Below, one piece after another: positions 39,320-49,050 of a stretch of DNA of 64,000 nucleotides. Each line of letters begins with the position of its first letter. The first letter of the stretch is position 1. The notes under the pieces were generated by a model, which saw only the letters and a program-made list of their open reading frames with translations, did not search any database and was not told where the DNA came from. The stretch is from Terriglobia bacterium (GTDB lineage Bacteria; Acidobacteriota; Terriglobia; Bryobacterales; Bryobacteraceae). The stretch is taken from positions 1-64,000 of the forward strand of contig JANXYJ010000106.1 of assembly GCA_025350105.1 (NCBI GenBank). The letters are read 5' to 3'. The position numbers and the translations under genes are program-made.

Positions 39320-40177
39320 TCATGCCTCTAGCGGAACGCTTACCGATTGCAAATGGCTCACCGGAGCCCGCCGGCGCACGCCGGAAGACAGGAATCCTGT
39401 AAGCCGCGCGCGAATGCGCACCGCGTCTTCGCTGCCGGTCATCAGATCGGCGGGACGGGGCCGGGGGAAGGGAACGTCGACGCCATCGCTTAGGGTCGCC
39501 GCTGGGCTTTCTCCCCTATTTCCGTTGCGCCCTAATGTCAGAATGCGGTCAGAGAGTAGAATGGCCTCGTCCACCGAGTTTGTGATCATCAATGCGGTGG
39601 CGGCAGGCTTACGCAATTGGCAAAGCTGCGCCAATTCCTGTTGCAGAGTTTGCCGCGTGAGTGCATCCAACGCTCCGAACGGTTCATCGAGAAACAAAAT
39701 TTCTGGTTCGACGGCGAACGCACGAGCAATTGCAACGCGCTGGCGCATCCCGCCGGAGAGTTGGCTGGGCCGCTTGGCCATGGCTTTACCTAGGCCCACC
39801 ATTTGTAAATAACGTTCGGCTTGTTCCTGGTGGCGTGTCGCGGTCCATTCGGGGAACCCGCTCTCCACGGCCAAGATCACGTTCTCCAGCGAACTGAGCC
39901 AGGGCAGCAGGGAATAGTTTTGAAAGACGATCGAGGCGCGATGAGGGAAGCCGTTCAGGGCCTCCCCGTTGGAGAGTGCCGCGCCCGAATCCGGCTGAAT
40001 CATACCTGCGGCCATTTTCAGCAGCGTGGTTTTGCCGGACCCGGACGCACCGACGATGGACACGAATTCGCCCTCCTGTACCGCAAGGTTGATGTTGGCC
40101 AGCACCTGGCGGGTGCCGTAGCTTTTGTTGGCGTTTTTCAGTTCAATTCGCGTCATATTGATCTCGCTTCGTTGCAC
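39320..40177 (-). CDS. Nitrate/sulfonate-type ABC transporter ATP-binding protein (second)
   Basis: IVGASGSGKTTLLKMAAGM, LSGGMRQRVAIARAF, LFLDEPFGALDALTR. Confidence 0.9.
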   Translation of the reverse strand: MQRSEINMTRIELKNANKSYGTRQVLANINLAVQEGEFVSIVGASGSGKTTLLKMAAGMIQPDSGAALSNGEALNGFPHRASIVFQNYSLLPWLSSLENVILAVESGFPEWTATRHQEQAERYLQMVGLGKAMAKRPSQLSGGMRQRVAIARAFAVEPEILFLDEPFGALDALTRQTLQQELAQLCQLRKPAATALMITNSVDEAILLSDRILTLGRNGNRGESPAATLSDGVDVPFPRPRPADLMTGSEDAVRIRARLTGFLSSGVRRRAPVSHLQSVSVPLEA

Positions 40178-40261
40178 TGGCTGTTGATTTCGCTGGCTTA
40201 TTGGTATCGCTCACTTCATTCGCTGGCTTGTCGATCTTGCTGACTCGCTGGCTGTTTAGCC

Positions 40262-40281
40262 CGAGCGGCCTAGGCCGCTCG
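40262..40281. repeat. 20-bp perfect palindrome (cgagcggcctaggccgctcg)
   Basis: Perfect inverted repeat centred on CCTAGG, spanning the stop codon of the permease gene. Confidence 0.9.
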
Positions 40282-41034
40282 CAGCCTTGTTTCTGCGATG
40301 CCCATCAGACGGTCCAGCGCAAACCCCACCAGGCCGATGGTAAGAATGCACAGCAGGATGTGCGAATAGATCAGGCTGTTGTACTCCTGCCAAAGAAATC
40401 CGCCGACTCCTGGAGTGCCGGTGAGCATCTCCGCTGCGACAATCACCAGCCAGGCCAAGCCCAGGCTTAGCCGGTAGCCCGTGAACATGTAGGGAAGCGT
40501 GGCCGGCAGCAGCACTTTGGTGAACCGCCGCCACGGAGACAAGCGCAGGACCGTGGCCACGTTTAGATAGTCCTGCGGAATGGAACGCACGCCTTGCATG
40601 GTATTGATGACGGTGGGCCACATGGAACACAAGGCGATGGTGAAGAGCGCAGCGGGCTCCGATTGCCGGAACAGAATCAGACCCAGCGGCAACCAGGCCA
40701 GAGGCGAGATGGGCCGCAGAATCTGAATCACCGGATCGAACATTTTCGACAGCAGCAGTGAGTTTCCCAATAGGAAACCCAGCGGCGTCCCGATGAGAAT
40801 GGCCAGGAGGAAGCCTTTGGCGACGCGATACAAACTATACGCCGCCATGCGCAGAATGCCCTGATCCATTTCCCCGCGTTTGTCGAACGGCTGCAGGATG
40901 TAGACCTTGCTCTCCGTCCAGGTTTTGATGGGCGAAGGGAGATCCTTGGAAATCGTCGTGCTAACCAGCGCCCACAGCCCCACAACCAAAGTGGCGCCGA
41001 CCAGGGAGAGTGCGAAGTTTTTCAAAAGATTCAT
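40270..41034 (-). CDS. nrtB: ABC transporter permease, NrtB/SsuC-like
   Basis: PISPLAWLPLGLILFRQSEPAALFTIALCSMWPTVINTMQGVRSIPQDYLNVA (NrtB-type). Confidence 0.88.
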   Translation of the reverse strand: MNLLKNFALSLVGATLVVGLWALVSTTISKDLPSPIKTWTESKVYILQPFDKRGEMDQGILRMAAYSLYRVAKGFLLAILIGTPLGFLLGNSLLLSKMFDPVIQILRPISPLAWLPLGLILFRQSEPAALFTIALCSMWPTVINTMQGVRSIPQDYLNVATVLRLSPWRRFTKVLLPATLPYMFTGYRLSLGLAWLVIVAAEMLTGTPGVGGFLWQEYNSLIYSHILLCILTIGLVGFALDRLMGIAETRLRAA

Positions 41035-41045
41035 GTTCTCCCCTC

Positions 41046-42311
41046 TTAGGCCTTCAGGTTGTGAATGGGAAAGCTCTTCGCATAAGCCGCCGCGTTTTTG
41101 GGATCGAACACGCCATCGGTAAGTTTCGCGGGGGCCAGATCCTTGACCGTTACTTTTACGCCCATGCTTTTCATGGCCGCTTCGTAAAGATCGGGACGCA
41201 GAACCTTCTCTGATACACCTTTGTAGTCCGGGCCCGGTTTCACCATGCCCCAACGTTCAAACTGCGTCATCCACCAGTAGCCGAAGGTGCGCGACGGGAA
41301 GTTGCAATTGCGCTGGGAGAAGATCATGTAATTGGGATCCTGCTCCTTGCGCCCATCGCCGTAATCGTATTTTCCCTGCAAACGATCCAGGATGATTTCC
41401 TTTGGACAATTGATGTAGGCCGGCCGCGAAACCACTTCCGCGACATTGGGCCGGTTGTCCATCTTGTCGATGTATTCGCTCGCCAGATGCAGTGCCTGCA
41501 GGATGGCGGTCACGGTTTTAGGATTCTTATCGGCAAATTCCTCGGTGAACGCGCAGACTTTTTCCGGGTGATCGGGCCACATCTTTTGCGTGGTGATGAC
41601 GGTATAGCCCACATCGTCGGCGATGGCCCGCAGATTCCACGGCTCTCCCACGCAGAAGCCATCCATCTTACCCACTTTCATGTTGGCCACCATTTGCGCC
41701 GGTGGAATGGTGATCAGGCTGATGTCCTTATCCGGATGGATGCCGCCGGAAGCCAGCCAGTAGCGTTCCCACATGGCGTGCGTGCCGGGGGGAAAGGTCA
41801 TCGCAAAAGTGAGCGGCGAGCCGGACGCTTTGGCTTGATCGGCGAACGGCTTCATGTCCTTGGCCGTTTTCACTTTGCCCTTGAATTTGTTAGCCAACGT
41901 GATGGCTTGGCCGTTGCGGTTGATCATCCAGGGAATCACCATCGGTTTCACGGGCGAACCCAGTAAACCCATCGTGGAAGCGAACGGCATACCGATCAGC
42001 ATGTGCGTGGTGTGATTTTCGCCGATGGAAAGCTTGTCGCGAATGGCGGCCCACGACGCTTCCTTCGAGATCACCGATTCTATGCCGAACTGCTTGAAAT
42101 AGCCCAGTTCGTGCGCCATTACGATGGAGGCACAATCGGTAAGCGCGATCATCCCGAAACGTACTTTCGGCGTTTCCGGCGCGTCGCTGGCGTAGGCCGT
42201 GCCCATCCACCCCTTGGGAAGGCCAGCCAACAACGTACCCAATGCTGTCTTCTTCAGAAACTCTCTGCGTTTGGTTTGCCCGTGTTTGGTTTGCCCGCGT
42301 TTGGTTTGCAT
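41046..42311 (-). CDS. nrtA: Nitrate-binding ABC substrate-binding protein, NrtA/CmpA-like, Tat signal
   Basis: RREFLKKTALGTLLAG; PKVRFGMIALTDCASIVMAHELGYFKQFGIE; MDGFCVGEPWNLRAIADDVGYTVITTQKMWPDHPEKV. Confidence 0.92.
   Translation of the reverse strand: MQTKRGQTKHGQTKRREFLKKTALGTLLAGLPKGWMGTAYASDAPETPKVRFGMIALTDCASIVMAHELGYFKQFGIESVISKEASWAAIRDKLSIGENHTTHMLIGMPFASTMGLLGSPVKPMVIPWMINRNGQAITLANKFKGKVKTAKDMKPFADQAKASGSPLTFAMTFPPGTHAMWERYWLASGGIHPDKDISLITIPPAQMVANMKVGKMDGFCVGEPWNLRAIADDVGYTVITTQKMWPDHPEKVCAFTEEFADKNPKTVTAILQALHLASEYIDKMDNRPNVAEVVSRPAYINCPKEIILDRLQGKYDYGDGRKEQDPNYMIFSQRNCNFPSRTFGYWWMTQFERWGMVKPGPDYKGVSEKVLRPDLYEAAMKSMGVKVTVKDLAPAKLTDGVFDPKNAAAYAKSFPIHNLKA
42267..42311. repeat. 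15-bp coding tandem repeat x3 at the nrtA start
   Basis: gcgtttggtttgccc/gtgtttggtttgccc/gcgtttggtttgcat; encodes MQTKRGQTKHGQTKR. Confidence 0.95.
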
Positions 42312-42446
42312 GGTGACGAAACCCCTCTGTGTTGAATGTCTGTTTCTTTGAATCAGGCCTCAGACGTTGAGGGAAATCGCTGCGGCGCCTCACTGGGCCG
42401 CGGTAATGCAAACGTGGATTGCCGATTTAAACCTAAATCGAGACGG

Positions 42447-43799
42447 TTAATCGCTCATCGCGCCGGCGGGCTCCAACGAAGGCGCCAACACCGAGGCCAA
42501 CCGCGCGTCGATTTCAGCCTGTGCCACTTCTTCCTCTTGTTCGGAGAAACGGACGCCGAATACCAGAACGGAAACCACGCAAACCGTGGCGCCCAGCACC
42601 AACAGCACTTGGGTCCAGGGCATGGCGCCCTTGAACAAGAATCCGGCCAGCACCGAACCAACGTTGCCGCCCGCGCCGACGATGCCCGCCACCGCGCCCA
42701 ACGCTTTCTTGTTGACGAACGGCACCAGCGCATAGGTGGCTCCGTTGGACATTTTGATGAACAGCCCGGTGAGCATCATGGCCGCGATGGCGAAGGGCAG
42801 GAGGCGCATTTGCGAGAACAGCATCAGGGCCAGACCTTCGGCGCAAATGGTTACACCCAGCAGCATGGCGCGTCCACGCAGACCCCATTTTTGATGAAAG
42901 CGATCGCTCACCATGCCGCCCAGGGCACGGGCAAAAAGATTCATCATTCCGAAAGACCCGGCGACGATGCCCGCCGCCGTCAGCGCCAAATGGAAGTAAT
43001 CGGTGAAGTACAACGCCGCGATGTTGTCGATGGTCAACTCCATGCCAAAGCAAGCGCCGTAGATTACGAACAAGGCCCACACACGGGGGTCGCGGCAGGC
43101 CATGGCGAAAGCCCCGCCGGCGTTGGATTTGGTGGACATGGCGCCGCGAGCGCGCAGTTCTTTGAAGTCGCCATCAGCGGTGTCTTTGGTTAGTTTGTAG
43201 TAGGCGATGCCGGCCAGCAACATCATCACGCCGGGCACAAACATGGCCAGCCGCCAGCCTATGGCTTTGCTAAAACCCAGGCTGATAAATCCCGCGAATA
43301 GCAGCGGCATTACCATTTGTGTGACGCCGCCACCCAAGTTGCCCCAGCCGGCGGTGGTGGCGTTGGCGGTGCCCACGATGTTGGGCGCGAACATCACCGA
43401 GGTATGATACTGCGTCACGACGAACGACGCGCCAATGGCCCCGATGGCCACGCGGAAAATCAAAAACGTGGTGTAGTCATGCGCCAAACCCACGGCCATC
43501 ACCGGCAGCGAACCCAAAATCAACAACCAGGTATAGGCGCGGCGCGGACCAATATGATCACACAGCCAGCCAATCAACAAGCGAACCAGTACCGTAATCG
43601 CCACCGAGGCGATGGTGAGGTTGCCGATCTGAGCTTTGGTTAAATGTAGTTCCTGGCGGATCACCGGCATCAACGGAGCCAGGCCAAACCAGCCAAAGAA
43701 GCACAGAAAAAACGCCATCCACGTCATATGGAAGGCGCGCATGGACGGGCTGGAAAAATCGTTTAGACGGATGCGGGTTGCTTTATTCAGAATATTCAC
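42447..43799 (-). CDS. NarK/NasA-family nitrate/nitrite MFS transporter
   Basis: FHMTWMAFFLCFFGWFGLAPLMPVIRQELHLTKAQIGNLTIASVAITVLVRLLIGWLCDHIGPRRAYTWLL; GNLGGGVTQMVMP; GTG start with a nearby SD. Confidence 0.93.
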   Translation of the reverse strand: MNILNKATRIRLNDFSSPSMRAFHMTWMAFFLCFFGWFGLAPLMPVIRQELHLTKAQIGNLTIASVAITVLVRLLIGWLCDHIGPRRAYTWLLILGSLPVMAVGLAHDYTTFLIFRVAIGAIGASFVVTQYHTSVMFAPNIVGTANATTAGWGNLGGGVTQMVMPLLFAGFISLGFSKAIGWRLAMFVPGVMMLLAGIAYYKLTKDTADGDFKELRARGAMSTKSNAGGAFAMACRDPRVWALFVIYGACFGMELTIDNIAALYFTDYFHLALTAAGIVAGSFGMMNLFARALGGMVSDRFHQKWGLRGRAMLLGVTICAEGLALMLFSQMRLLPFAIAAMMLTGLFIKMSNGATYALVPFVNKKALGAVAGIVGAGGNVGSVLAGFLFKGAMPWTQVLLVLGATVCVVSVLVFGVRFSEQEEEVAQAEIDARLASVLAPSLEPAGAMSD

Positions 43800-43988
43800 G
43801 AAAGTCAGTTCTCCTTGGGTTCGACTGCAGGGTCTGCACACGCACATTGGCTCCAACAGGGAGATTATTCAGAACCACTAGGGGACACCCGTTCGCATCC
43901 GCTCAGTTGACTGTGGCGATCGGACGAAGATTGAATCTGACGAGGATGATCAAACACGCCTCACACGGGGAGGCCAGACAAACAAAAA

Positions 43989-44342
43989 CTAAGCTGCGGC
44001 GTCTTCGTAGGCTTTACGCGCGCCGGCCAGATCTACATAAATCACGCCACCTTCCACCTTGGTCGGATACGTGGCGACGCAAGCCGGTTCAGTAGCACGC
44101 ACAGCCATGCCGGTTTCCAGATCGAAGCGCCGCGCATGCAGCGGACACACCACGCTGGTGCCGGAGACGATGCCATCGCACAATGGCCCGCCCTTGTGCG
44201 GACACTTGTTTTCGATGGTGAGGTAGCGGCCGCCAATATTGAAGATGGCGATCTCCTGGCTGCCTGCGTTGACGGCGCGGCCTTCGCGCGGCGGAATATT
44301 TTCTACAGGCGTGATGGCGGTCCAAATAATTTGGTCGGTCAT
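43989..44342 (-). CDS. nirD: Nitrite reductase small subunit (Rieske)
   Basis: Small Rieske-fold protein with CPHKGGPLCDGIVSGTSVVCPLHARRFDLETG. Confidence 0.93.
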   Translation of the reverse strand: MTDQIIWTAITPVENIPPREGRAVNAGSQEIAIFNIGGRYLTIENKCPHKGGPLCDGIVSGTSVVCPLHARRFDLETGMAVRATEPACVATYPTKVEGGVIYVDLAGARKAYEDAAA

Positions 44343-46810
44343 ACGGAAGCCTCTATCCTCATTGCTGGATTTTGCAGCGGCTCAATCTGCACGAATTGCG
44401 TGGGATTCACTGGATTCTCACCTTCGGTCCAGGCATCCTTCGATAATTTTTTGGAGCGCGCCAGCCGTTCCAGCAAATCTCGCTTTTCGGCATCCGGCGC
44501 GTAGACGGTGTCTTTACGAATTTTTTCTATACCAAGGCGCTCCACGAAATCGTAGGTGCGTTCCAAGTAATTTGCGTTTTCGCGGTAGTACTGGAAGAAC
44601 AGGTCGCTGGCCTCCAGCGCTTGTTCGGTCGTTTCCACGGTGATCAATAAATCGGCTTTGCGTACTGATTTCCCGGCCGCGCCTCCCACCACCACTTGCC
44701 AGCTGCCTTCCTGGCCGATCAAGCCTAGATCCTTCACCGTCGCCTCCGCGCAATTGCGCGGGCAGCCCACCACACCCATTTTGTATTTGTGCGGAGTGAA
44801 TAGATTTTCCAGACGCCGTTCCAGTTCAATGCCGGCGCTAGTGGAATCCTGCACGCCGAAGCGGCAGAACTGGGTGCCCACGCAGGTCTTCACCATGCGC
44901 ACGCCTTTGGTATAGGCCTGACCCGAGGGCATGCCCAGATCTTTCCAAACGCTGGGCAGATCTGCTTTCTTGATTCCCAGCAAATCGATGCGCTGGCTGC
45001 CGGTGACCTTCACCATCGGTACGTTATATTTGTCGGCGACGTCGGCAATGCGCCGCAGTTCATCCGGTGTGGTGACACCTCCGCGCATGCGCGGAATCAC
45101 CGAAAACGTTCCGTCTTTCTGAATGTTGGCGTGCACCCGGTCATTAATGAAGCGCGCCGAGCGATCCTCTTCATGATCGCCGCACCACAGCATATCCAAC
45201 ATGTAGCTGAGGGCCGGCTTGCACACTTCGCAACCTTTGCGGTTGCCGTAAACGGTGAGCACTTCTTCCACGGACTTCAGCTTTTGACCTTTGATGATGT
45301 CGCGCAGTTGTTCGTAAGAAAACGGTACGCACGCGCACATCGTCGTGCGGGTTTCTTCCTGGAAATTCGGCGTTACCGCGCGCAGTAGCTTTTCGCACAG
45401 GCCAGTGCAGGTTCCGCAACTTGTCGAGGCGCGGGTGCGTTCCTTCAATCCCGCCAGCGTTGTGATGCCGTGTTTGTGAATCGCCTGCACGATATCGCCC
45501 TTGCGCACGCCGTTGCAGCCGCAAATGGTTTCGCTATCGGGCATGGCGGCCACTTCCAGCCCGGGATCGGCGTCCCGCGGCGGAAACAGAATCGTGCGGC
45601 GATGCGGCGTCAGATCGGTTCCACCGCGCATCCAATCCAGGTATTGGTGTTCGTCTTCAATGTCACCAACCAGGATCACGCCCTGCAGTTGATTGTCTTT
45701 GATCAGCAGCTTCTTGTAGACGCCCAGCGAGGGATCCTCGTACTTCACCTCTTCCACACCGGGTTGGCCGGCGTGGATGGAGCCTGCGGAGAAAATATCC
45801 ACGCCCATGATCTTCAGCTTGGTGGAGGGCGAAGCTCCTTCAAATGTTTGCGTGCGCGTACCGTTGAGTGTGGACGCCAGCACGCGGCCTTGTTCAAACA
45901 GGGGCGCCACCAGGCCGAACGTCTGGCCGCGATGTTCAGTGCATTCTCCCACCGCGAAAATATGCGGATCGGAGGTCTCCATGTAGTCGTTGACGATGAT
46001 GCCACGGCGGGTATCCAGACCCGCCTGCTTGGCCAGATCGGTATTGGGGCGAATGCCGGCGGCAAGAACCACCAGGTCCGCTTCCAATTCTTCGCCTGAC
46101 GCAAATCGCAGACCGTCCACCCGCCCGTTGCCAAACAGCGCCGCGGTTTGTTGCGGCAGCATCACTTTAATGCCCAGGCTTTCGATTTTGCGCTTCAGAT
46201 ATTCGCCGCCGGTGGCGTCCAACTGGCGGTCCATCAGCGTTTCCATCAAGTGAACCACGGTGACGTCGCAGCCGCGCACCTGCAATCCGCGCGCGGCCTC
46301 CAGGCCCAGAAGTCCGCCGCCAATCACCACCGCTTTCAAGCCCGGTCGCGCTTTTTCGAGCAGCGCACGCGTGTCGTCCCGCGTACGGAACACATGAACG
46401 TTCTTTTTCTCCACACCAGGAATGGGGGGGATGAACGCGCTGCTGCCGGTGGCCAGAATCAGTTTGTCGTATTCGGTGACGCCGCCGTCTTCGTCAATCA
46501 CCCGGCGGTTTTCACGGTCGATGCGGGCAATTTTTACCCCCAAACGCGCGCGAATACTGTTGTTTTGATACCACTCAATATCATTGATGACAATTTCTTC
46601 GGGCGATTTTTCCCCGGCCAGCACCAGCGACAAAAGAATGCGGTTGTAGTTGACGTGGGTTTCATCGCCGAAGATGGTGATGTCGAAATCGTGCGGCTGC
46701 TTCAGGATCTGCTCGACGCAGGAAACGCCGGCCATGCCATTGCCGACCAGCACCAGCTGCTGAGTTCGGCCCCGGCTTTGGTCAAGGGTTTGATCCATTT
46801 GCTCGCTCAT
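44339..46810 (-). CDS. nirB: Nitrite reductase large subunit (NAD(P)H, siroheme)
   Basis: LVLVGNGMAGVSCVEQIL; BFD cysteine motifs; siroheme/4Fe-4S motif VGTQFCRFGVQDS...VGCPRNCAEATVKDLGLIG. Confidence 0.95.
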   Translation of the reverse strand: MSEQMDQTLDQSRGRTQQLVLVGNGMAGVSCVEQILKQPHDFDITIFGDETHVNYNRILLSLVLAGEKSPEEIVINDIEWYQNNSIRARLGVKIARIDRENRRVIDEDGGVTEYDKLILATGSSAFIPPIPGVEKKNVHVFRTRDDTRALLEKARPGLKAVVIGGGLLGLEAARGLQVRGCDVTVVHLMETLMDRQLDATGGEYLKRKIESLGIKVMLPQQTAALFGNGRVDGLRFASGEELEADLVVLAAGIRPNTDLAKQAGLDTRRGIIVNDYMETSDPHIFAVGECTEHRGQTFGLVAPLFEQGRVLASTLNGTRTQTFEGASPSTKLKIMGVDIFSAGSIHAGQPGVEEVKYEDPSLGVYKKLLIKDNQLQGVILVGDIEDEHQYLDWMRGGTDLTPHRRTILFPPRDADPGLEVAAMPDSETICGCNGVRKGDIVQAIHKHGITTLAGLKERTRASTSCGTCTGLCEKLLRAVTPNFQEETRTTMCACVPFSYEQLRDIIKGQKLKSVEEVLTVYGNRKGCEVCKPALSYMLDMLWCGDHEEDRSARFINDRVHANIQKDGTFSVIPRMRGGVTTPDELRRIADVADKYNVPMVKVTGSQRIDLLGIKKADLPSVWKDLGMPSGQAYTKGVRMVKTCVGTQFCRFGVQDSTSAGIELERRLENLFTPHKYKMGVVGCPRNCAEATVKDLGLIGQEGSWQVVVGGAAGKSVRKADLLITVETTEQALEASDLFFQYYRENANYLERTYDFVERLGIEKIRKDTVYAPDAEKRDLLERLARSKKLSKDAWTEGENPVNPTQFVQIEPLQNPAMRIEASV

Positions 46811-49050
46811 GAATTGGCTCCTGCATGCGCCAGCGTCTTCTCCACGCGCACCGCGCATTGTTTGTAATTGGGCTCGCGCGAGATGGGATCGAAGGCATCC
46901 TGCGTCACTTCATTTACGTTGGTCTCGGCGAAATGAAACGGCATGAAAACCTGGCCCGGCGCGGTGATTTCGGTTAGGCGAAGTTCCACTCCATGAATCC
47001 GGCCACGGCGCGAAACCACGTCGATCGATTGATGGCTGTGCAAGCCCAGCTTCTTGGCATCGCGCGGATTCATCTCGAGCCACGCCCTTGGCGAAAGACG
47101 CTCCAGGATGGGAACTTCCTTGGTTTTGGTGCGCGTGTGCCAGTGCTCCACGGTGCGGCCGGTATTTAAGATGAAGGGATACTCGCCGCCCGGTTGTTCT
47201 GGAAACGGAGCCCACTCCGTGCACACCAGTTTGGCTCTGCCATCGGCAGTTTGAAATTGTCCGTCGGCATACAATCGTGAAGTCGCTACCGGCGCCGCGC
47301 CTTCGGTGAGCGGCCACTGCACGGCACCGTGCTCCGCCAGCATGTGATAGTTGATGCCGGAGTAATCGCACAACCGGCCTTTCGAAACCAGCCGCCATTC
47401 GTTGAAAGCGTCTTCCACTGTCTTCCAGCCCGGATACAACTCTTCACGCATCCCTAGCTTCTCAGCCAGTGCCAGAAAAATATCGAAATCCGAACGCGCC
47501 TCACCCACCGGCGTCACGGCTTTGTTCACCTTGCTCACGCGGCGTTCGGAGTTGGTGTAGGTGCCTTCCTTTTCTCCCCAGATGGCCGCAGGCAGAACCA
47601 GATCGGCCAGTTCGGTTGTCGGCGTGGGATGATAGCCATCCTGGACAACCAGGAAATCCAGATTGGAAAGCCCGTTGCGCAGCACATCCTGATTGGGATA
47701 GGAAACCAGCGGATTGGTAGCGATGATCCACAGCGCGCGAATCTTTTTCGCGACGGTGGCTTCAATGATGTCAGGATAGGCCAAGCCGCGTTGCGCCGGC
47801 AATCGAGATTCATGGATGCCCCAGATGCTGGCAAGCTCCGCGCGGTCTTCGGAATTATCAAATTTGCGGTAGCCCGGCATACTGGATGCGAAGCCCGCTT
47901 CGCGCGTACCCATGGCGTTGCATTGGCCGGTGATGGAAAATGGCGAGGCGCCGGTGCGGCCAATTTGCCCGGTGAGCAGCGCCAGATTGCAGATCGCATT
48001 CACTGTGGCCGTGCCCAGGGTGCTGTGATTCACGCCCATGGTCCAGCCGATGAAGCCCGCTTTGGCCCGTCCGTATAGAAACGCCGTTTTGTGCAGCACA
48101 TCCAGACTGATGCCGGTAATGTTTGAAACGTACTCCGGCGTATATTTTTCCAGAAATGTTTCGAGTTCCGCGAACCCTCTGGTGTGCGCGGCCACATATT
48201 CGCGGTCGATCAGGTTGTAGCTGATCAATATATGCGCGATGCCGTTCAGCAGCGCCAGGTCCGAACGCGGTTTCAATGGCAGATGAATATCGGCCATCAT
48301 GGCCGTCTTGGAGACGCGCGGATCGGCCACAATCACTGTTTTCTGCTGGCGATTCGCTTCCAGATATTGGCACAGAATCGGGTGGTTGTCGGCTAAATTG
48401 GCCCCGATCAGCAGCACGACGTCGGCGCGTTCCATATCTTCGTACGCACCAGGAGGCCCATCGCTACCGAAAGAAATCTTGTAGCCCGAAACGGCGCTCG
48501 CCATGCACAACGTCGTATTGCCGTCGTAGTTGTTGGTGCCCAAACCCAACTGCACCAGCTTTCCCAGCGTATAAAACTCTTCGGTGACCAATTGCCCGGT
48601 GCTTAAAACACCCAGTGCCTCCGGCCCGTATTTGGCTTGCGTCGCGCGGAAGCGTTCGGCCATCACCGTCAACGCTTCATCCCAGCTCACCCGCACCAGT
48701 TTCCCGTCCTTACGGAGCAGCGGGTATTTCGCGCGATTGTCTGTATCGATAATGTAGTGTTCCGAAAGGCCCTTAGGACACAGCTTGCCTCGGTTTACTG
48801 GATGCGCGGCATGGGGTCGCGAAGCAATGGCCTTGTCGTCCTTCACACCAATTTCGATACCGCAACCAACCGAACAATAGCCACAAGTGGTGGGCACCCA
48901 ATGGTCCGGAATCTTTTTCGCCGACGTGTAGCCCGTGGATTCGCTGCGCGCGAAGGCGTACTCTTCTTTCAAGGTATCCAGACCCAGAACCCGCAGTAAG
49001 TTCAAACCGCCGCTTTTCGGGCTGCCACTTTTCAAACCAACGTTCTTCAT
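46807..49050 (-). CDS. nasA: Molybdopterin nitrate reductase catalytic subunit (NasA/NarB-like), no obvious Tat signal
   Basis: TTCGYCSVGCGIEIGVKDDKAI...GKLCPKG; FIGWTMGVNHSTLGTATVNAICNLALLTGQIGRTGASPFSITGQCNAMGTREAG. Confidence 0.93.
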   Translation of the reverse strand: MKNVGLKSGSPKSGGLNLLRVLGLDTLKEEYAFARSESTGYTSAKKIPDHWVPTTCGYCSVGCGIEIGVKDDKAIASRPHAAHPVNRGKLCPKGLSEHYIIDTDNRAKYPLLRKDGKLVRVSWDEALTVMAERFRATQAKYGPEALGVLSTGQLVTEEFYTLGKLVQLGLGTNNYDGNTTLCMASAVSGYKISFGSDGPPGAYEDMERADVVLLIGANLADNHPILCQYLEANRQQKTVIVADPRVSKTAMMADIHLPLKPRSDLALLNGIAHILISYNLIDREYVAAHTRGFAELETFLEKYTPEYVSNITGISLDVLHKTAFLYGRAKAGFIGWTMGVNHSTLGTATVNAICNLALLTGQIGRTGASPFSITGQCNAMGTREAGFASSMPGYRKFDNSEDRAELASIWGIHESRLPAQRGLAYPDIIEATVAKKIRALWIIATNPLVSYPNQDVLRNGLSNLDFLVVQDGYHPTPTTELADLVLPAAIWGEKEGTYTNSERRVSKVNKAVTPVGEARSDFDIFLALAEKLGMREELYPGWKTVEDAFNEWRLVSKGRLCDYSGINYHMLAEHGAVQWPLTEGAAPVATSRLYADGQFQTADGRAKLVCTEWAPFPEQPGGEYPFILNTGRTVEHWHTRTKTKEVPILERLSPRAWLEMNPRDAKKLGLHSHQSIDVVSRRGRIHGVELRLTEITAPGQVFMPFHFAETNVNEVTQDAFDPISREPNYKQCAVRVEKTLAHAGANS

